From the NCBI GenBank assembly GCA_003499585.1, contig DNSU01000156.1:1-6931 (forward strand): 6,931 nucleotides of DNA. Reading direction: 5' to 3'. Under the pieces are notes generated by a model. It ran no database searches, was not told the DNA's origin, and worked only from the letters and a program-made list of their open reading frames with translations. The stretch's first letter is position 1. Every line of letters begins with the position of its first letter. The stretch comes from Cyanobacteria bacterium UBA9579 (lineage in GTDB: Bacteria; Cyanobacteriota; Vampirovibrionia; Gastranaerophilales; UBA9579). Of this stretch, positions 1 through 5,253 are shown piece after piece. A program made the translations under genes and the position numbers.

Positions 1-2
1 GT

Positions 3-68
3 GAAGAACTAATAGAACAGGCTGAAAAGTCTGTCTGTAAACTTTCTAACCATAATAAAACCAATTAA
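3..68 (+). CDS. C-terminal end of an upstream protein, possibly a GGDEF (diguanylate cyclase-like) domain
   Basis: An open frame enters from the left edge and stops with TAA at 66-68, giving the last 21 residues, EELIEQAEKSVCKLSNHNKT plus N. The pattern ELIEQAEKSV-x-K resembles the final helix of GGDEF domains, where a segment like 'LIxxADxALYxAKxxGRN' is usual, but the Tyr and the closing Gly-Arg-Asn are not conserved here. If it is a GGDEF domain, its end is divergent. The stop codon overlaps the ribosome binding site of the next gene (receiver, start at 79), so the two are very probably co-transcribed and perhaps translationally coupled. Frame, stop and spacing are seen directly; the family assignment is inferred from about 20 residues and is weak. 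The C-terminal helix of another signalling protein is an alternative. Confidence 0.5.
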   Translation, partial: EELIEQAEKSVCKLSNHNKTN

Positions 69-76
69 GGGGCAGG
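67..76 (+). promoter_or_regulatory. Ribosome binding site of the receiver gene, overlapping the upstream stop codon
   Basis: AAGGGGCAGG ends two bases before the ATG at 79. Its AAGGGG part (67-72) is a strong Shine-Dalgarno sequence with about 6 bases of spacing. It begins inside the TAA stop (66-68) of the preceding frame, which points to an operon and supports the ATG at 79. Confidence 0.7.
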
Positions 77-78
77 AA

Positions 79-453
79 ATGACCAATAAAAAAATTCTTA
101 TAGTTGATGATGAACAGGATATAGTAGAAACTCTCAAATTTGTATTTGAAGCTGAGGGCTTAAACTGCATTACAGCGTATGATGGTGAGGAAGCTTTAAA
201 CAAAGCAAAGACCGAAAATCCTGACCTGATAATTCTTGATGTAATGCTTCCAAAAATCAATGGTTATAAAGTTTGTAGACTTTTAAAGTTTGATACAAAG
301 TATAAAAATATTCCTATACTTATGGTTACAGCCAGATCTCAGGATGAAGATAAGTTAATTGGAGAAGAGACAGGCGCAGATGAATATATTACAAAGCCCT
401 TTGATATAGATGAAGTAATAAGTCTAGCCAAGCAATATCTTAACAAGGTTTAG
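79..453 (+). CDS. Single-domain response regulator (CheY-like receiver)
   Basis: This 124-residue protein is a bare receiver domain with no output domain, the usual length for CheY/Spo0F-type regulators. Every signature residue is present: the acidic pair D10-D11 in ILIVDDE, phospho-acceptor D54 in LIILDVMLP, the switch threonine T84 in ILMVTA, and K106 in the cis-proline motif ITKPF. It should therefore accept a phosphoryl group from a histidine kinase and act through protein-protein contact in the cytoplasm. The start has a strong AAGGGG site. It lies 10 bases after the preceding frame and 24 bases before the PilB/GspE-like gene, so its partner or target may be one of these neighbours. An orphan PAS histidine kinase lies about 5 kb away on the other strand, but nothing in the sequence pairs the two. 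The receiver call is secure; partner and process are unknown. Confidence 0.95.
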   Translation: MTNKKILIVDDEQDIVETLKFVFEAEGLNCITAYDGEEALNKAKTENPDLIILDVMLPKINGYKVCRLLKFDTKYKNIPILMVTARSQDEDKLIGEETGADEYITKPFDIDEVISLAKQYLNKV

Positions 454-477
454 TAGTTACAATTTACAGGTAATATT

Positions 478-1836
478 ATGCAGAATCCCCTAAGCAATAA
501 AACCATAGAAAAGTTGAAATACGATCTTGTAAGAGATGGATTGCTTAGTTATGAAAGTCTATCTAAAGCTGAGGAAATTGCAAAGGGTGAAAATAAAAAC
601 CTTGCTCAGGTTCTCATTCAGTCAAATTTAATTCCTGAGCAGGATTTACTTGGTTTTATCGAGGCTAAACTTCATATACCTTATGTAAATCTTGATGATT
701 ATACCATTGATAAAAGCTGTTTAAGTTTTATCTCCAGACAGGAAGCCCAAGGTTACAGGATAATCCCGTTATTTAAAATTGAGGATGTTTTAACTATTGC
801 TATGGCTGATCCGCTTGATCTTTTCTTGATGAATAACTTAATTAACTGCATAAATTGCAAGATTGAACCTATTATTTGTTCTGAAAGAAGTATTTTAGAG
901 GCAATAGATAAACATTATTCCTCTGATAACTCAGATAATTTTGAATATAAATCTGCTGATAATATTGAGTTTGACTGGCGGCAGGAATTAAATAATGAGA
1001 ATCATGACAATATACAGGCGCAAAAGATTATCCAAGCTATCATATATCAAGCAATAACAGAAAAAGTACAGGAAATTTTCCTTGAAAACACTACAAACGG
1101 GATAATTGTTAAATTCAGGAAAAATAACGAGTTGCAAAACAAGGGTGATATCCCTGTTTTATTGACTTCTCTTATCATTTCAAATTTAAAAGTTATGTCC
1201 AATCTTGATCCATCAATTATTGAGGTCCCTCAGTTAGGAAAGCTGGAAATTTTACTGCAGTCAAATAAAATTATAGTTAATGTAGCTTCTTTTCCTACAG
1301 CCAATGGAGAAAGAATCTCGCTTAAAATTTATCAACAGCCTAAAAAGCTGGAAGAATTAGGTATAAATACTGAAGAGTTGGATTTAATAAAATCAGGTTT
1401 AGCTAAATCAGGCATAATACTCATATGCAGCACAGATTTAAACCTTAGAGCATCTATGGTTTATTCTCTTTTATCTTCTTTAAATGCAGCAGACAAAAAT
1501 ATAATGACCGTAGAATCTGCAATTAAGTATGAATTAGCAGGTGTTAATCAATGTGAATTAAACGAAAAAGTAGGATTTAGCATTGATAAAGCTATAAAAT
1601 TTATTGATTTTCAATCTCCGGATATTATTTATCTTGAAGATGCTCTTACAAAGACCGGAATAGAGTTTATATTATTCCTTGTTCAAGCCGGCAAGATTGT
1701 AATAACAGACAATTCAGCGGACGAAAATATATTGAATAATCCTTATTTTAAAGAGCTTTCCAGTTTTATTTCCTGTATGGTTTTTGCGCAGAATAATACA
1801 ATTAAGGTTATAACTAAAAAAGATCAGCTTAATTAA
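478..1836 (+). CDS. Degenerate PilB/GspE-like protein: MshEN domain plus ATPase core lacking functional nucleotide-binding motifs
   Basis: The 452-residue protein is collinear with type IV pilus/type II secretion ATPases (usually about 550-570 aa). Residues ~12-147 form an MshEN (T2SSE_N) domain, with HIPYVNLDDYTID at 66-78 and LTIAMADPLD at 105-114. Residues ~180-440 follow the GspE core, including PTANGERISLK (273-283), LEELGI (291-296), NIMTVES (341-347) and AGVNQ (354-358). The key motifs are eroded. The Walker A position, normally GPTGSGKTT, reads STDLNLRAS (318-326), so the Lys is Arg324 and the Thr is Ala325. The Asp box reads VQEIFLEN (197-204). Walker B reads SPDIIYLEDAL (380-390), with Asp at the usual catalytic Glu (D388). 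The His box reads QAGKIVITDNSA (403-414) with no His. The chain ends just before the usual zinc-binding CxxC region. The frame is intact, so this looks like a retained pseudo-ATPase rather than a recent pseudogene. A modest AGG (468-470) lies 7 bases before the ATG. It follows the receiver gene in an apparent operon. A scaffold, regulatory or pilus-assembly role is inference. Confidence 0.85.
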   Translation: MQNPLSNKTIEKLKYDLVRDGLLSYESLSKAEEIAKGENKNLAQVLIQSNLIPEQDLLGFIEAKLHIPYVNLDDYTIDKSCLSFISRQEAQGYRIIPLFKIEDVLTIAMADPLDLFLMNNLINCINCKIEPIICSERSILEAIDKHYSSDNSDNFEYKSADNIEFDWRQELNNENHDNIQAQKIIQAIIYQAITEKVQEIFLENTTNGIIVKFRKNNELQNKGDIPVLLTSLIISNLKVMSNLDPSIIEVPQLGKLEILLQSNKIIVNVASFPTANGERISLKIYQQPKKLEELGINTEELDLIKSGLAKSGIILICSTDLNLRASMVYSLLSSLNAADKNIMTVESAIKYELAGVNQCELNEKVGFSIDKAIKFIDFQSPDIIYLEDALTKTGIEFILFLVQAGKIVITDNSADENILNNPYFKELSSFISCMVFAQNNTIKVITKKDQLN

Positions 1837-1848
1837 GCCGATCTTTTT
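1817..1848. terminator. Bidirectional intrinsic terminator between convergent genes
   Basis: AAAAAGATC (1817-1825) pairs with GATCTTTTT (1840-1848). Inside, GCTTAATTAAGC (1827-1838) is a perfect palindrome, separated from the outer stem by one A/C mismatch. The A-rich left arm and T-rich right arm give a U-tract in both directions, so it can end both the receiver/PilB-like operon and the opposing pilin-like gene. The stop codon of the + strand gene (1834-1836) lies within the hairpin. Confidence 0.85.
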
Positions 1849-1864
1849 GTAAATTTATTAGAAT

Positions 1865-2365
1865 TTATTGAAGAAGATACTGTGATTCATTGCTGCTTAT
1901 AGGAGAAGGAGATGTAACTCCACCTGTAGGGGTAACTATTATCCTTAAAATATCTATTCCGGCAGTATTACTTCCTTTTTCAAATCCATCTATATCAACA
2001 AGAAAAGTTACATTTGAAGCAAAATCATTATTAAATCCGGACCATCTCATTCCATTAGTAGTTGTAAAATTAAATACCGTAGCGTTAGAAAAGGTGCAAT
2101 TGGAGTCAGGTAAAGTATTGACTTTGCTTACAAAATTGTTGCAGAAATAGCTTGTAGTGGCATTAGAAAAATTTCCTGTAGGGTATAAACTGACATCTGA
2201 GGAAAGAGTGCTTACTACAGATTCTACAGTTTGGAAAGATGATTTATACAATGTCTTGTATTGATCATCAACAGTATTTAGTACTGTAGGGATTGCAATA
2301 GCAGCTATTACGCCTATTATTGTTACAACAATCAACAACTCCGCTAAAGTAAAACCCTTTTTCAT
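1865..2365 (-). CDS. Type IV pilin-like (minor pilin/pseudopilin) protein with prepilin signal
   Basis: The 166-residue product starts MKKG|FTLAELLIVVTIIG, a textbook class III prepilin leader. Prepilin peptidase (PilD) would cut after Gly4, Phe5 would be N-methylated, and Glu5 of the mature chain is Glu9 here. Residues ~5-28 are the hydrophobic alpha-1N segment that packs in the pilus core and anchors the subunit in the inner membrane. The rest is Ser/Thr/Asn-rich and probably extracellular, with Cys75 and Cys90 placed for a disulfide. The segment around 122-150 (VDIDGFEKGSNTAGIDIL) resembles the VDxNGxKGPNxxGxDxF tail common in minor pilin-like proteins of gut Gastranaerophilales, as I recall. 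AGGGG (2372-2376) lies 6 bases before the ATG, and a sigma70-like promoter lies further upstream, so it is probably transcribed alone. The pilin class is secure; whether it forms a major pilin, minor pilin or pseudopilin cannot be told. Confidence 0.92.
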   Translation of the reverse strand: MKKGFTLAELLIVVTIIGVIAAIAIPTVLNTVDDQYKTLYKSSFQTVESVVSTLSSDVSLYPTGNFSNATTSYFCNNFVSKVNTLPDSNCTFSNATVFNFTTTNGMRWSGFNNDFASNVTFLVDIDGFEKGSNTAGIDILRIIVTPTGGVTSPSPISSNESQYLLQ

Positions 2366-2403
2366 AACTTACCCCTAAACTTTATTAATTATTTTATATT
2401 CTC

Positions 2404-2432
2404 ATTATTATATATGCTGGTTATGCTGTCAA
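2404..2432 (-). promoter_or_regulatory. Sigma70-type promoter of the pilin-like gene
   Basis: Read on the minus strand, TTGACA (2432-2427) is a perfect -35 box. It is followed after exactly 17 bases by AATAAT (2409-2404), a 5/6 match to the -10 consensus. Transcription would start near 2397, giving a leader of roughly 30 bases that carries the AGGGG ribosome binding site at 2376-2372. An overlapping TATAAT (2412-2407) has only a 14-base spacer and is less likely. This is the best promoter match found in the window. Confidence 0.65.
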
Positions 2433-2482
2433 CTTTGCTTGATAAAGGTTTTAATACTAAAACGACTAATTATAAGCTTATC

Positions 2483-3523
2483 CTATGATATAAACATACA
2501 GTCCCCATAGCTGTAAAAACGGTACTTTTTCTCAATAGCTTTTTTATAAGCTTCAAAGGCATATTCTTTGCCTGCAAATGCAGATACTAGCATTAATAGG
2601 GTTGATTTTGGCAGGTGAAAGTTAGTTATTAATTTATCTGCTACATTAAATTTATAGCCGGGATAAATGAATAAATCACTTGAACCTGTGGTTGGCCTGA
2701 TCTCACCATATAATTTATAAGCTGATTCAATCGTCCTTACTGATGTGGTTCCAACAGCCACAATGCTTTTACCCTGTTTCTTGGCATTATTTATGATATT
2801 TGCCGTTTGCTCAGAAATCTGATAAGTTTCTTTATCCATTTTATGCTCTAGAATATTTTCTGCCCGAACAGGTTTGAAAGTCCCTAAACCCACGTTAAGA
2901 GTAACATGACAGATTTGCACACCTTTTTGCTTAATCTGCTTGAGTAAATCTTCACTAAAGTGCAGCCCTGCTGTTGGTGCAGCTACAGAACCGGGGTTTT
3001 GGGCGTATACTGTTTGATATCTTTGATAATCCAGTTTTCTAATCTCACTATCTGATAGAGAACGCATAATATAAGGAGGAAGAGGAATATTTCCTACTCT
3101 GGTGAGAATTTCTTCAAGATTTTCATCATATTTTAATTCTATAATCCATTTATCATTATCAGTTTTATCAAGCACTTTTGCTTCTAATTCCTCAGAAAAT
3201 TCAATCATTGTACCTGATTTAACACGTTTAGCAGGTTTTATTAGACATTCCCAAATATTATCTGTCTTGTTTTCAAGTAAAAAAATCTCGATATTAGCGC
3301 CTGTCTGTTTTTTACCAATTAATCTTGCAGGAATAACCCTTGTATTATTCATTACAAGGACATCATTTTCGCTTAAATGATCAATTATATTAAAAAACTT
3401 CTTATGCTCAATCGTTTTATCTTCTTTATTCAGGATCATTAAGTTTGAATGATCTCTTTTTTCCGAAGGAAACTGAGCTATTAATTCTTTAGGAAGTTCA
3501 TAATCAAATTCACTTATATGCAT
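2483..3523 (-). CDS. queA: S-adenosylmethionine:tRNA ribosyltransferase-isomerase (queuosine biosynthesis)
   Basis: QueA transfers and isomerises the ribosyl part of S-adenosylmethionine onto preQ1 at tRNA position 34, forming epoxyqueuosine in tRNAs with GUN anticodons. The 346-residue length is normal and the chain is recognisable end to end: N-terminal FDYELPKELIAQFP, then VLVMNNTRVIPARL, IKPAKRVKSG, GNIPLPPYI, RYQTVYAQNPGSVAAPTAGL, HVTLNVGLGTFKPV, VAVGTTSVRTIES, ITNFHLPKSTLLMLVSAFAG and the closing YRFYSYGDCMFIS. The usual closing 'YGDAML' reads YGDCMF here, a mild variation. The ATG has an AGG (3533-3531) 7 bases upstream. It is divergent from larE-larB, and no other queuosine gene (tgt, queC/D/E/F/G/H) lies in the window. 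No convincing terminator follows it before the pilin-like gene on the same strand. Identification is very secure. Confidence 0.97.
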   Translation of the reverse strand: MHISEFDYELPKELIAQFPSEKRDHSNLMILNKEDKTIEHKKFFNIIDHLSENDVLVMNNTRVIPARLIGKKQTGANIEIFLLENKTDNIWECLIKPAKRVKSGTMIEFSEELEAKVLDKTDNDKWIIELKYDENLEEILTRVGNIPLPPYIMRSLSDSEIRKLDYQRYQTVYAQNPGSVAAPTAGLHFSEDLLKQIKQKGVQICHVTLNVGLGTFKPVRAENILEHKMDKETYQISEQTANIINNAKKQGKSIVAVGTTSVRTIESAYKLYGEIRPTTGSSDLFIYPGYKFNVADKLITNFHLPKSTLLMLVSAFAGKEYAFEAYKKAIEKKYRFYSYGDCMFIS

Positions 3524-3552
3524 ATTTTTACCTGTTTTTCTGCTAATTGTCT

Positions 3553-3569
3553 TTATTATTGTATAATAA
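3553..3569. promoter_or_regulatory. Possible shared -10 region between divergent queA and larE
   Basis: TTATTAT (3553-3559), a three-base centre and ATAATAA (3563-3569) form an inverted repeat containing a perfect TATAAT (3562-3567) on the + strand and TTATACAATAAT-like sequence on the - strand. It lies in the short divergent gap where promoters for both directions are expected. No good -35 box was found at the right spacing on either strand, so the exact promoters remain uncertain. Confidence 0.35.
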
Positions 3570-3581
3570 CAACAACAATAT

Positions 3582-3604
3582 TTAGGGGTGATTTTATCAC
3601 CTAA
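3582..3604. promoter_or_regulatory. Hairpin or palindromic operator candidate upstream of larE
   Basis: GGTGAT (3587-3592) and ATCACC (3596-3601) are perfect inverted arms around TTT. The symmetry extends to TTAGG (3582-3586) and CCTAA (3600-3604) if two G residues are bulged. It sits between the TATAAT-like element at 3562-3567 and the larE start, so it would lie in the larE leader RNA or act as a protein-binding site. No U-tract follows, so it is not a terminator. Function is not known. Confidence 0.4.
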
Positions 3605-3646
3605 CTTAAGCTAACGATTAATGTCTTTTATAGCACTACTTATTTT

Positions 3647-3650
3647 AGGA
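3647..3650 (+). promoter_or_regulatory. Ribosome binding site that decides the larE start
   Basis: AGGA is 6 bases upstream of the ATG at 3657. The earlier in-frame ATG at 3621 has no purine-rich site before it (CTAACTTAAGCTAACGATTA), so 3657 is preferred. Confidence 0.6.
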
Positions 3651-3656
3651 TTACTT

Positions 3657-4472
3657 ATGCTAAATAAAATAAAATCAGATAAATTTTCAAAATTACGAAG
3701 CATTATCCAGAATTATGGCAGTGCTGTAGTTGCATATTCAGGCGGGATAGATAGTACACTGTTGTCATATGTTACTCACCATATTTTAGCCCAAAAATCA
3801 TTAATGATTACTGTTAAATCAGAATTTATTACAGATCAGGAATTAAAAGAAGCTCTGGAGTTAGCAGAAAAATATGGATTTAACCATACAATATTAAACT
3901 TAAATGTTCTTGATAATGTAGCAGTCACGAAAAATGACCCTCAAAGATGCAAGTATTGCAAAGAGCTAATTTTTGGCCAGATCACTGAATTAGCCAAACA
4001 AAAGGGTTATCAGTACATATTTGACGGTTCAAATGTTGATGATATCAGCGATTATCGCCCTGGTTTTGAAGCCATAAAAAAGCTGGGAGTTAAAAGTCCA
4101 TTTATAGAAGCCGGTTTTACCAAAAGTGATATCAGAAATCTGGCAAAAACTCTTGAATTGCCTATCTGGAATAAGCCTGCTCTTGCCTGTCTGGCTTCCA
4201 GGATTCCTTATGAAACAACAATTACACAGCAAAACCTGCAACAGGTAGAACAGGCTGAATCCTGCCTGAATGAGCTAGGATACAGCGGTTTTAGGGTTAG
4301 ACACCACGGCAAAATTGCAAGGATAGAATTAAATCAGAGTGACATAGAATCTTTTATTGCAAAACATAGCAATGAAATTAATATAAAACTTAAAAAGTTA
4401 GGCTATAATTATGTGTGTTTAGATCTGGAAGGATATAGAACAGGCAGCTTAAACGAATTTGCAGGAAAATAG
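3657..4472 (+). CDS. larE: LarE: ATP-dependent sulfurtransferase of nickel-pincer nucleotide biosynthesis
   Basis: LarE adenylylates the carboxylates of pyridinium-3,5-biscarboxylic acid mononucleotide (the LarB product) and delivers sulfur to them, giving the bisthiocarboxylate that LarC later loads with nickel. With the start at 3657 the product is 271 aa, the family's usual size. The PP-loop motif SGGIDS is at 28-33. Further family blocks are RCKYCK (97-102), FDGSNVDDISDYRPG (122-136), SPFIEAGFTKSDIR (147-160), KPALACLASRIPY (173-185) and FRVRHHG. Cys178 falls where the Lactobacillus plantarum enzyme has its sacrificial sulfur donor Cys176, which also supports this start. The alternative ATG at 3621 would add 12 residues (MSFIALLILGLL), a hydrophobic stretch out of place on a cytosolic enzyme, and lacks a ribosome binding site. 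Cys98 and Cys101 form a CxxC; a cluster-type sulfur mechanism cannot be excluded. It lies 4 bases before larB. Older annotations of this family read 'ATP-dependent sacrificial sulfur transferase' or 'NAD synthetase-like'. Confidence 0.93.
   Translation: MLNKIKSDKFSKLRSIIQNYGSAVVAYSGGIDSTLLSYVTHHILAQKSLMITVKSEFITDQELKEALELAEKYGFNHTILNLNVLDNVAVTKNDPQRCKYCKELIFGQITELAKQKGYQYIFDGSNVDDISDYRPGFEAIKKLGVKSPFIEAGFTKSDIRNLAKTLELPIWNKPALACLASRIPYETTITQQNLQQVEQAESCLNELGYSGFRVRHHGKIARIELNQSDIESFIAKHSNEINIKLKKLGYNYVCLDLEGYRTGSLNEFAGK
4463..4466 (+). promoter_or_regulatory. Ribosome binding site of larB inside the larE 3' end
   Basis: AGGA within the last codons of larE lies 10 bases before the ATG at 4477. 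The alternative in-frame TTG at 4459 overlaps larE and has no site upstream. The location suggests translational coupling of larE and larB. Confidence 0.5.
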
Positions 4473-4476
4473 TTTT

Positions 4477-5226
4477 ATGCAATATTTAAAAGATTTACTG
4501 GAAGAATATAAAATAGGCTCAAGGAATATAGATGAGGTTATGGCGGAATTAAAAACCCTGCCGTATAAGGATTTGGATTTTGCCAAGATTGATCATCACA
4601 GGGCTCTAAGGCAGGGATCGCCTGAGGTTGTATATTGCCCCGGGAAAGAAAACAGCCAAATAGTAGCAATAATGCAGGAATTAAGAAAAAAAAATAAACT
4701 GGTCATTGCAACCAGAGCAGATCAGGATACTGCTGATTATGTATTATCAAACTTATCCGGCAGTGTTTATCATCAAAAAGCAAGAATTATAAGCTACGGG
4801 GAATTTCCTGAGAACACTGCAAAAAACTACGCTCTGGTTATTTCTGCCGGAACAGCTGATTTGCACGTCGCAGAAGAAGCCTTGATAACTCTTAAGGCAG
4901 CAGGAATTAGAACGGAAATACTTTTTGATTGTGGTGTTGCAGGGGCTCATAGGATTTTTAATGAAACAGAAAAAATATTAAACGCATCAGCAATAATCGT
5001 TATTGCCGGGATGGAAGGGGCTTTAGCCAGCTTTGTCGGTGGATTATCGGGTTGCCCTGTAATTGCAGTTCCAACAAGTATAGGCTATGGGGCCCATTTT
5101 GAAGGAATAACTGCATTGCTTGGCATGTTAAACAGTTGCGCTTCTTGTGTAAGCGTGGTTAATATCGATAATGGGTTTGGCGCAGCCAACATTGCTTCTT
5201 TGATTGTGAAACAATCAAAAGAATAA
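4477..5226 (+). CDS. larB: LarB: pyridinium-3,5-biscarboxylic acid mononucleotide synthase
   Basis: LarB carboxylates the pyridinium ring of nicotinic acid adenine dinucleotide and hydrolyses its phosphoanhydride, releasing AMP. This is the first step to the nickel-pincer nucleotide cofactor. The 249-residue length is typical. An N-terminal helical part (LKDLLEEYKIGSRNIDEVM) leads to the LDFAKIDHHRALRQGSPEVVY block (about 33-53). The PurE-like C-terminal domain follows, with ISAGTADLHVAEEA (122-135), DCGVAGAHRI (151-160), AGMEGALASFVGGL (177-190), VIAVPTSIGYG (195-205), MLNSCA (217-222) and VNIDNGFGAA (228-237). Cys221 matches in both context and number the Cys221 that forms a ring adduct in the L. 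plantarum enzyme, supporting the ATG at 4477. His207-Phe-Glu replaces the more usual Ser-Phe-Gly in 'GASFGG', a mild variation. It follows larE by 4 bases. larC, which installs nickel, does not follow: the next gene is convergent. Confidence 0.95.
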   Translation: MQYLKDLLEEYKIGSRNIDEVMAELKTLPYKDLDFAKIDHHRALRQGSPEVVYCPGKENSQIVAIMQELRKKNKLVIATRADQDTADYVLSNLSGSVYHQKARIISYGEFPENTAKNYALVISAGTADLHVAEEALITLKAAGIRTEILFDCGVAGAHRIFNETEKILNASAIIVIAGMEGALASFVGGLSGCPVIAVPTSIGYGAHFEGITALLGMLNSCASCVSVVNIDNGFGAANIASLIVKQSKE

Positions 5227-5227
5227 A

Positions 5228-5240
5228 AGCCTATCAGGCT
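5228..5240 (-). terminator. Small hairpin terminator of the histidine kinase gene
   Basis: AGCCT (5228-5232), ATC loop and AGGCT (5236-5240) form a short stem. On the minus strand it is followed by TTTTATT, so it can terminate the kinase transcript. On the plus strand it is followed by AAAAGATC, so it would be poor as a larB terminator. A five-pair stem is short, hence moderate confidence. Confidence 0.55.
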
Positions 5241-5253
5241 AAAAGATCAGTAT

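Noticed and set aside
9..260. 83-codon frame on the minus strand over the receiver gene
   Set aside because: It is antisense to a clear receiver domain, has no recognisable motif and is explained by the base pattern of the real gene.
1297..1836. PilB/GspE-like gene as a broken pseudogene
   Set aside because: The frame is intact with no internal stop or frameshift, the fold-defining residues persist between the lost motifs, and the gene ends cleanly in a terminator. Loss of function in catalysis fits better than gene decay, though decay is not excluded.
1890..2150. 86-codon plus-strand frame within the pilin-like gene
   Set aside because: It lies antisense to a well-supported pilin gene, shows no domain and sits downstream of a terminator without its own promoter.
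2461..2482. ATAAGCTTAT palindrome after the queA stop as a terminator
   Set aside because: The stem is only five AT-rich pairs without a loop and has no U-tract on the minus strand.
3102..3380. 92-codon plus-strand frame inside queA
   Set aside because: queA homology is continuous through this region on the other strand; the frame has a low-complexity, Ser-rich translation typical of a shadow.
3581..3592. TTTAGGGGT as a ribosome binding site of a short leader peptide (the same 9-mer precedes the pilin-like gene)
   Set aside because: No ATG, GTG or TTG follows at a usable distance in an open frame; a frame from ATT would end after seven codons. It is better seen as one arm of the hairpin.
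4029..4241. 70-codon minus-strand frame inside larE
   Set aside because: It overlaps conserved larE blocks such as the sacrificial-cysteine region and has no independent support.
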